Shown: piece after piece, positions 59,901-61,103 of the stretch | Position numbering within the stretch: position 1 is the first letter of the stretch | Layout: every line of letters starts with the position of its first letter | NCBI RefSeq assembly: GCF_001758425.2 | Contig: NZ_MDSS02000015.1 | Location: 1 to 61,103, forward strand | Length of the DNA: 61,103 nt | Direction of reading: 5' to 3' | From: Nesterenkonia sp. PF2B19 | GTDB lineage: Bacteria > Actinomycetota > Actinomycetes > Actinomycetales > Micrococcaceae | Made by a program: the position numbers and the translations under genes | The notes under the pieces: model-generated | Database searches by the model: none | What the model saw: the letters and a program-made list of their open reading frames with translations, nothing else | Told to the model about the DNA's origin: nothing

Positions 59901-61103
59901 GGGCCCGGAGACGCCCTCCTTGGACGTGGACGCCGCCCGGGACCATGCCGAGGCGCTGGTGACGGCGCAGCGGGCGTTCCGCGTACGGTGGCGCGGAACG
60001 GAGCGCTATGCCGCGGTGGAGGACGCCTCACGCCTGCGTGACGGGCTAGGCGTCCCTCTGCCTCCGGGCATCCCTCAGGTCTTCCTGGATCCGGTCGAGG
60101 ACCCGCTGGAGGACCTGGTCTCCCGCTACGCCCGGACCCATGGACCCTTCACCACGGAGGAGGCCGCTGCGGAGCTGGGACTGGGGGCCGCCGTCGTCGC
60201 CGGGGTGCTGGAGCGGCTGGCCGATCAGGCCAGGCTGGTGCGAGGGCTGTTCCGCCCCGATGTGGAGCCGGACCGCATGGCACCGGGCCAGTCCGAGTGG
60301 TGTGAGGTGGAGATGCTGCGCCGCATCCGCCGCCGTTCCCTGGCCGCTCTGCGGGCCGAGGTGGAGCCGGTCCCGCCGCGGGCCTTCGCCCAGTTCCTTG
60401 CGGAGTGGCAGTCGGTCACCCCGCAGACCCGCATGGAGGGGCAGGGAGCCCTGACGGAGGTCCTCGCCCAGCTCTCCGGCGTCGCCGCGCCGGCCAGTGC
60501 CTGGGAGGCGTTCATACTCCCTGCCCGGATCCGGGACTATCGCCCGTCGATGCTCGACGAGCTGGTCAGCGCCGGGGAGGTGGTGGTGGCCGGTCGGGGG
60601 GCCCTGTCCGGGCACGACGGGTGGGTCGCCCTGCACCCACGCGAAGACGCCGAGGCGGGCCTGCTCGTGCGGGCCGACCACACGCCCACGGCGCTGCAGC
60701 GCTGGATCCTGGAGATCCTCGACGGCGGCGGCGCCTGGTTCCCCGAGGCGCTGGCCGACCAGCTGGCTCGGAGACGCCCCGCCGAGACCGCGGACGCCGG
60801 TGGTGAGGGTGGAATCGATGCTGCGGGCGAGGCCAGCGCCGCCGGTGACGGCGGGCCCGTGAGCACATCGGCTGAGAAGGTCTCGGAGGCGCTCTGGGAG
60901 CTGTTCTGGGCAGGATGCGTGGTCCCGGACAGCTTCTCCGCGATCCGCGGGATGCTCACCGGCGGGCGGACGGCGCACAAGGCCACCGCCCGGCCCACGC
61001 GGAGTCGGCACACCTCGCGGCGCATGGCGCTGCGTCAGGCGGTGGAGACACGCCGGTCGCTGCGCGGCGTCTCGCCGTGCCCGGACTCCGGGGGGCCGGG
61101 GCG
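56930..61103 (+). CDS. lhr: Lhr-type ATP-dependent helicase (partial at window end; frame broken near 59473)
   Basis: Lhr is a large superfamily 2 helicase for DNA repair and DNA:RNA unwinding. Walker A APTGSGKT is near residue 50, the DEVH box (VIVDEVHALAG) near 168, and the C-terminal helicase domain has RIGRAGHQVGEVS near 418. The frame ends at 59503 as read, but the protein continues as YDMPALLEVMGRIGRRRIRMVE in the -1 frame from about 59476. One missing base in caggactctac restores it. From there the frame stays open to the window edge, through the Lhr C-terminal domain. ATG 56930 is preferred; GTG 56921 is also in frame. Confidence 0.9.

Overview
The window is a GC-rich actinobacterial chromosome segment. 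The GC-rich third codon positions, actinobacterial-type PaaR, AsnC and HxlR regulators, lipoproteins with Gram-positive lipoboxes, a CCA-encoding tRNA-Ser and the gene complement suggest a soil or skin member of the Micrococcales (Arthrobacter/Nesterenkonia-like). The genus is inference only.

Nearly the whole window is a catabolic region for aromatic amines and aromatic acids. After an IS5-type transposase remnant (2-216) and an SDR gene, a phenylacetate gene set is spread over several transcription units: paaI-paaK-paaR (1438-3874), paaABCDE-paaG (4087-8915), paaZ (12685-14804, minus), and paaJ-paaF-paaH (20705-23654, minus). An MHS-type permease (30599-31963, minus) probably imports phenylacetate. 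Five copies of one 20-bp operator (consensus actgaccgaacggtcggtaa) precede these units and define a local PaaR regulon. Between them lie an HxlR-controlled reductase/SnoaL fusion, an OmpA-like lipoprotein, an AsnC-linked branched-chain 2-oxoacid dehydrogenase operon (bkdABC), an AtoE-type transporter with a PheC-like lipoprotein, an AT-rich island coding for a small secreted Cys-rich protein, and an aromatic-amino-acid-type ABC transporter.

From 32168 to 42447 lies an amine module: aldehyde dehydrogenase, a His-rich membrane protein, a copper/TPQ amine oxidase with all catalytic residues, a TetR repressor, a BBE-type flavin oxidase with its LuxR regulator, a FeaR-like AraC regulator and an APC permease. 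A second palindrome, TTGAGCG-N2-CGCTCAA, occurs before both the amine oxidase and the AraC/APC pair. The logic is amine uptake, oxidation to (hydroxy)phenylacetaldehyde, oxidation to (hydroxy)phenylacetate, then the paa route or the homoprotocatechuate route.

The homoprotocatechuate meta-cleavage operon (42609-51014) encodes an FAH-RraA fusion, a GntR regulator, HpaE, HpaD, HpaH, HpaI and a MobA-type flavoprotein hydroxylase. The last 10 kb is housekeeping: an FAD/NAD(P)-binding protein, tRNA-Ser(GCU), rlmH, an F420-reductase-like gene, a VOC protein and the start of lhr. It also holds a 136-bp duplicated stem-loop element flanking a small broken gene.

The main caveat is that at least ten otherwise intact genes are interrupted by single-base indels in GC-rich contexts (paaA, the OmpA lipoprotein, paaZ, bkdC, the ABC permease, the FAH-RraA gene, hpaI, mobA twice, lhr). 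This looks like sequencing or assembly error rather than decay. These genes are annotated over their full restored span.
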